Shown in pieces: positions 62,806 to 64,000 of a stretch of 64,000 nucleotides of DNA (within the stretch, counting starts at the first letter, position 1; each line of letters starts with the position of its first letter). A program made the translations under genes and the position numbers. The stretch spans positions 408,645-472,644 of the forward strand of contig UCLB01000007.1 in assembly GCA_900473205.1 (NCBI GenBank), given 5' to 3'. The notes beneath the pieces were generated by a model. That model saw nothing but the letters and a program-made list of their open reading frames with translations, was not told the DNA's origin and searched no databases. This DNA is from Hyphomicrobiales bacterium. Its GTDB lineage: Bacteria > Pseudomonadota > Alphaproteobacteria > Rhizobiales > Rhizobiaceae.

Positions 62806-63587
62806 AGCCTCTCAACCTCAGCGACAATGGCCCCGTTCCGCCCTCGGATACACCGCAAGGCGTTGCGGCGAGGCGGGACCGGCGCTGATGGGTGAGAGGC
62901 TACGCAACCTCTTGACCATCGGGGTCGAGCAGCAATCCCCCCGGCGGCAACGGGAGGAGCGTGACACGGTTTCGGACCGGCCAGTGTCATTCTCCCGATG
63001 CCCGAAAGGCTTAACCGCCGCCGGGTGTACCGACAGCTCATCGTCCTCTGGTCGAACGCGACCATGGGGTGAGAGGCGAAAGTCAGGCGGTACACAGGAA
63101 CACGCTGCACCTGCCCCGCACCGTTGTGAAACGGCGCGGACGGATCGTAAGGCGTTTGCCGCAGCCATTATGGACGCGGCAAGCCCTTGCGAAAAACGGA
63201 TCGATCCTCCCGCCCCTTGGATTATCGGCGCGGGAGCAAATCGAAGGCAGGTGCAGCCGAACTGGCAGGGTGCGTCTTCCGCAAGGAAGCAGCACCACCC
63301 GGATGGGAAGGGTCAGGCCTTGAAAAATGTCCGACCGGTTCTCCGGCAAGGTTTCGCCTTCGCCATCCGGGTTCTGCCAGCCGTGGCAAGTGGATTGCTG
63401 TTTGGCCAAAAGAGCCGAACGGGGCGCTGCGAGGTGCCATTTATAGACTACCCAACGAGGCAGCTTACAGCGCCCCGTCCGAATACCCATGGCCGTAAAT
63501 GGTGATGGGACCTGAGAGTAAAGCAAACCACGGGCAGATGCTGCCGCGTGAACGGCGAAGCTTGGGCACGAGCAGGCCGGGTTTTTT
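62806..63587 (+). ncRNA. candidate large structured non-coding RNA, class unknown
   Basis: This is a roughly 780-nt segment with no credible protein gene but a dense set of exact helices. The pairs are 62806-62814/62893-62901 (9 bp), 62835-62842/62872-62879 (8 bp, one G-U), 62940-62948/63017-63025 (9 bp), 62951-62956/62992-62997, 63026-63032/63088-63094, 63104-63115/63246-63257 (12 bp), 63207-63213/63230-63236, 63297-63306/63363-63372 (10 bp) and 63419-63429/63468-63478 (11 bp). GNRA tetraloops close hairpins at 63121-63134 (GTGA), 63276-63289 (GCAA) and 63002-63009 (GAAA). These loops and the G-U pairs make sense only on the + strand. An intrinsic terminator ends it at 63587. It lacks the conserved cores of RNase P RNA, tmRNA, cobalamin riboswitch or group II intron domain V that I can recall. 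The 5' end is not defined; transcription may begin upstream of 62806. Confidence 0.72.
63553..63587 (+). terminator. intrinsic terminator of the structured RNA
   Basis: A two-part stem, CGGC (63553-63556) with GCCG (63576-63579) and GCTTG (63560-63564) with CGAGC (63569-63573, one G-U), has loop GGCA and runs into GG and six Ts (63582-63587). Confidence 0.75.
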
Positions 63588-63656
63588 GACAGGATCGGAT
63601 TTTGGAGGGTGTGGCTGGATGCAGAGCGCAAGGCGAAGAACGCCAGGTGCAACAGA

Positions 63657-63781
63657 GCAACCCTCATCCTGAGGTGCGCAGGCGCAGCCGGAGCCTCGAA
63701 GGGCGAGGGTTGCGGGTTTGTGGCAGAGTATGCGGCGGATGCTTCGAGGGTCGCTTCGCTCCCACCTCAGCATGAGGGCGG
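63657..63781 (+). repeat. rhizobial palindromic repeat, copy 4
   Basis: It has the same layout and orientation as copy 3, including the GAGGCGCAGCCGGAGCC-type insert. It lies just right of the structured RNA and just left of another GC-rich inverted pair, mirroring the arrangement on the left side. Confidence 0.85.
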
Positions 63782-63822
63782 CGGGTGTGGCTGGCCCTAC
63801 TCATCAGAGCGCAGAGCAAGAT

Positions 63823-63876
63823 CACCCCCCCTCTGCCCTGCCGGGCATCTCCCCCACAGGTGGGGAGATCGGCAAG
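63823..63876 (+). repeat. GC-rich repeat arm, copy A3 (inner right)
   Basis: About 54 bp, close to A1 over its whole core (CTGCCGGGCATCTCCCCCAC) and in the same orientation. It pairs with A4 about 50 bp downstream. Confidence 0.85.
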
Positions 63877-63931
63877 ACGCTCGCTCTCGGCCATCTTTGC
63901 CGTTGCGGATAGAGTGGTGAGCGTGCCCCCA

Positions 63932-64000
63932 GCCAATCTCCCCACCTGTGGGGGAGATGCCCGGCAGGGCAGAATGGGGGAGCGGCTGGCTCCGACCTTT
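63932..64000 (-). repeat. GC-rich repeat arm, copy A4 (outer right, reaches window edge)
   Basis: Reverse complement of A1, including its outer 20 bases, so the inverted match continues to the last base of the window and may extend further. It also pairs with A3. Confidence 0.85.

Noticed and set aside
62255..63505. Open frame of 416 codons on the + strand across the repeat and RNA region
   Set aside because: It runs through the palindromic repeats and the RNA helices, has repeat-derived low-complexity composition, no ribosome site and no recognisable domain. The open frame is a by-product of high GC.
62806..63587. RNase P RNA, tmRNA, cobalamin riboswitch or group II intron as identity of the structured RNA
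   Set aside because: I looked for the GGAAAGTCCGG and ACAGAA-type cores of RNase P, an ANDN-type tag reading frame, the B12 box, and a domain V hairpin on both strands. None is present as I know them.
61898..63781. CRISPR array
   Set aside because: The four repeats are long (about 120-150 bp), irregularly spaced, internally palindromic and diverged. There are no short regular spacers and no cas genes.

Overview
The window looks like a chromosomal segment of a fast-growing Rhizobiaceae bacterium, most likely Agrobacterium or a close relative. This rests on high GC, dense ABC and tripartite transporter content, the asd, prc, proX, trx-TPR, LON-domain, Trm112 and yfhM/pbpC gene types, and the palindromic intergenic repeats typical of rhizobia. 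About 50 protein genes, one tRNA and one probable large structured RNA can be supported.

Layout. 1-6167: a truncated MHS-type MFS carrier, asd, a soluble lytic transglycosylase, beta-carbonic anhydrase, pdxY and a GntR/FCD regulator. 6423-12609: a five-gene lactam (5-oxoproline-like) operon of NRAMP-like transporter, pxpA, YcsI-like protein, fused pxpB-pxpC and fused biotin carboxylase-BCCP, probably controlled by the divergent GntR. 12779-18651: an orphan receiver, a GNAT acetyltransferase, then a GH3 beta-glucosidase plus MFS pair with a divergent TetR regulator. 18768-23281: the periplasmic protease Prc and a YdeP-type molybdopterin oxidoreductase. 23473-28431: a sulfonate-type ABC system with an FMN-dependent monooxygenase and a 2-hydroxyacid dehydrogenase. 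28687-34361: an SLT-SPOR transglycosylase, an SDR, a FAD protein, a MOSC protein and a MocR-type regulator. 34462-40305: a divergent polar-amino-acid ABC operon ending in an M20 amidohydrolase and a ROK kinase. 40312-45921: a LacI regulator and a tctCBA transporter followed by an L-talarate/galactarate-type dehydratase. 45937-53982: a zinc chaperone GTPase with a candidate Zur box, a D,D-carboxypeptidase, an M20 hydrolase, tRNA-Gly(GCC), ProX, a thioredoxin-TPR protein, a LON-domain protein, a Trm112-like protein, and kdgF/kduI. 54276-61807: alpha-2-macroglobulin yfhM and penicillin-binding protein pbpC.

The last 2.2 kb (61808-64000) have no convincing protein gene. They hold four direct copies of a roughly 120-150-bp rhizobial palindromic repeat and four copies of a roughly 50-bp GC-rich repeat arranged as two inverted pairs. 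Between these lies a roughly 780-nt segment (62806-63587) with many long perfect helices, GNRA tetraloops and an intrinsic terminator on the + strand. I read it as a large structured non-coding RNA of a class I cannot name. It is the most interesting object in the window.

Most catabolic blocks follow one pattern: a regulator, a divergent transport and enzyme operon, and a palindrome between them. Candidate operators are visible for the GntR, TetR, MocR, LacI and Zur systems.
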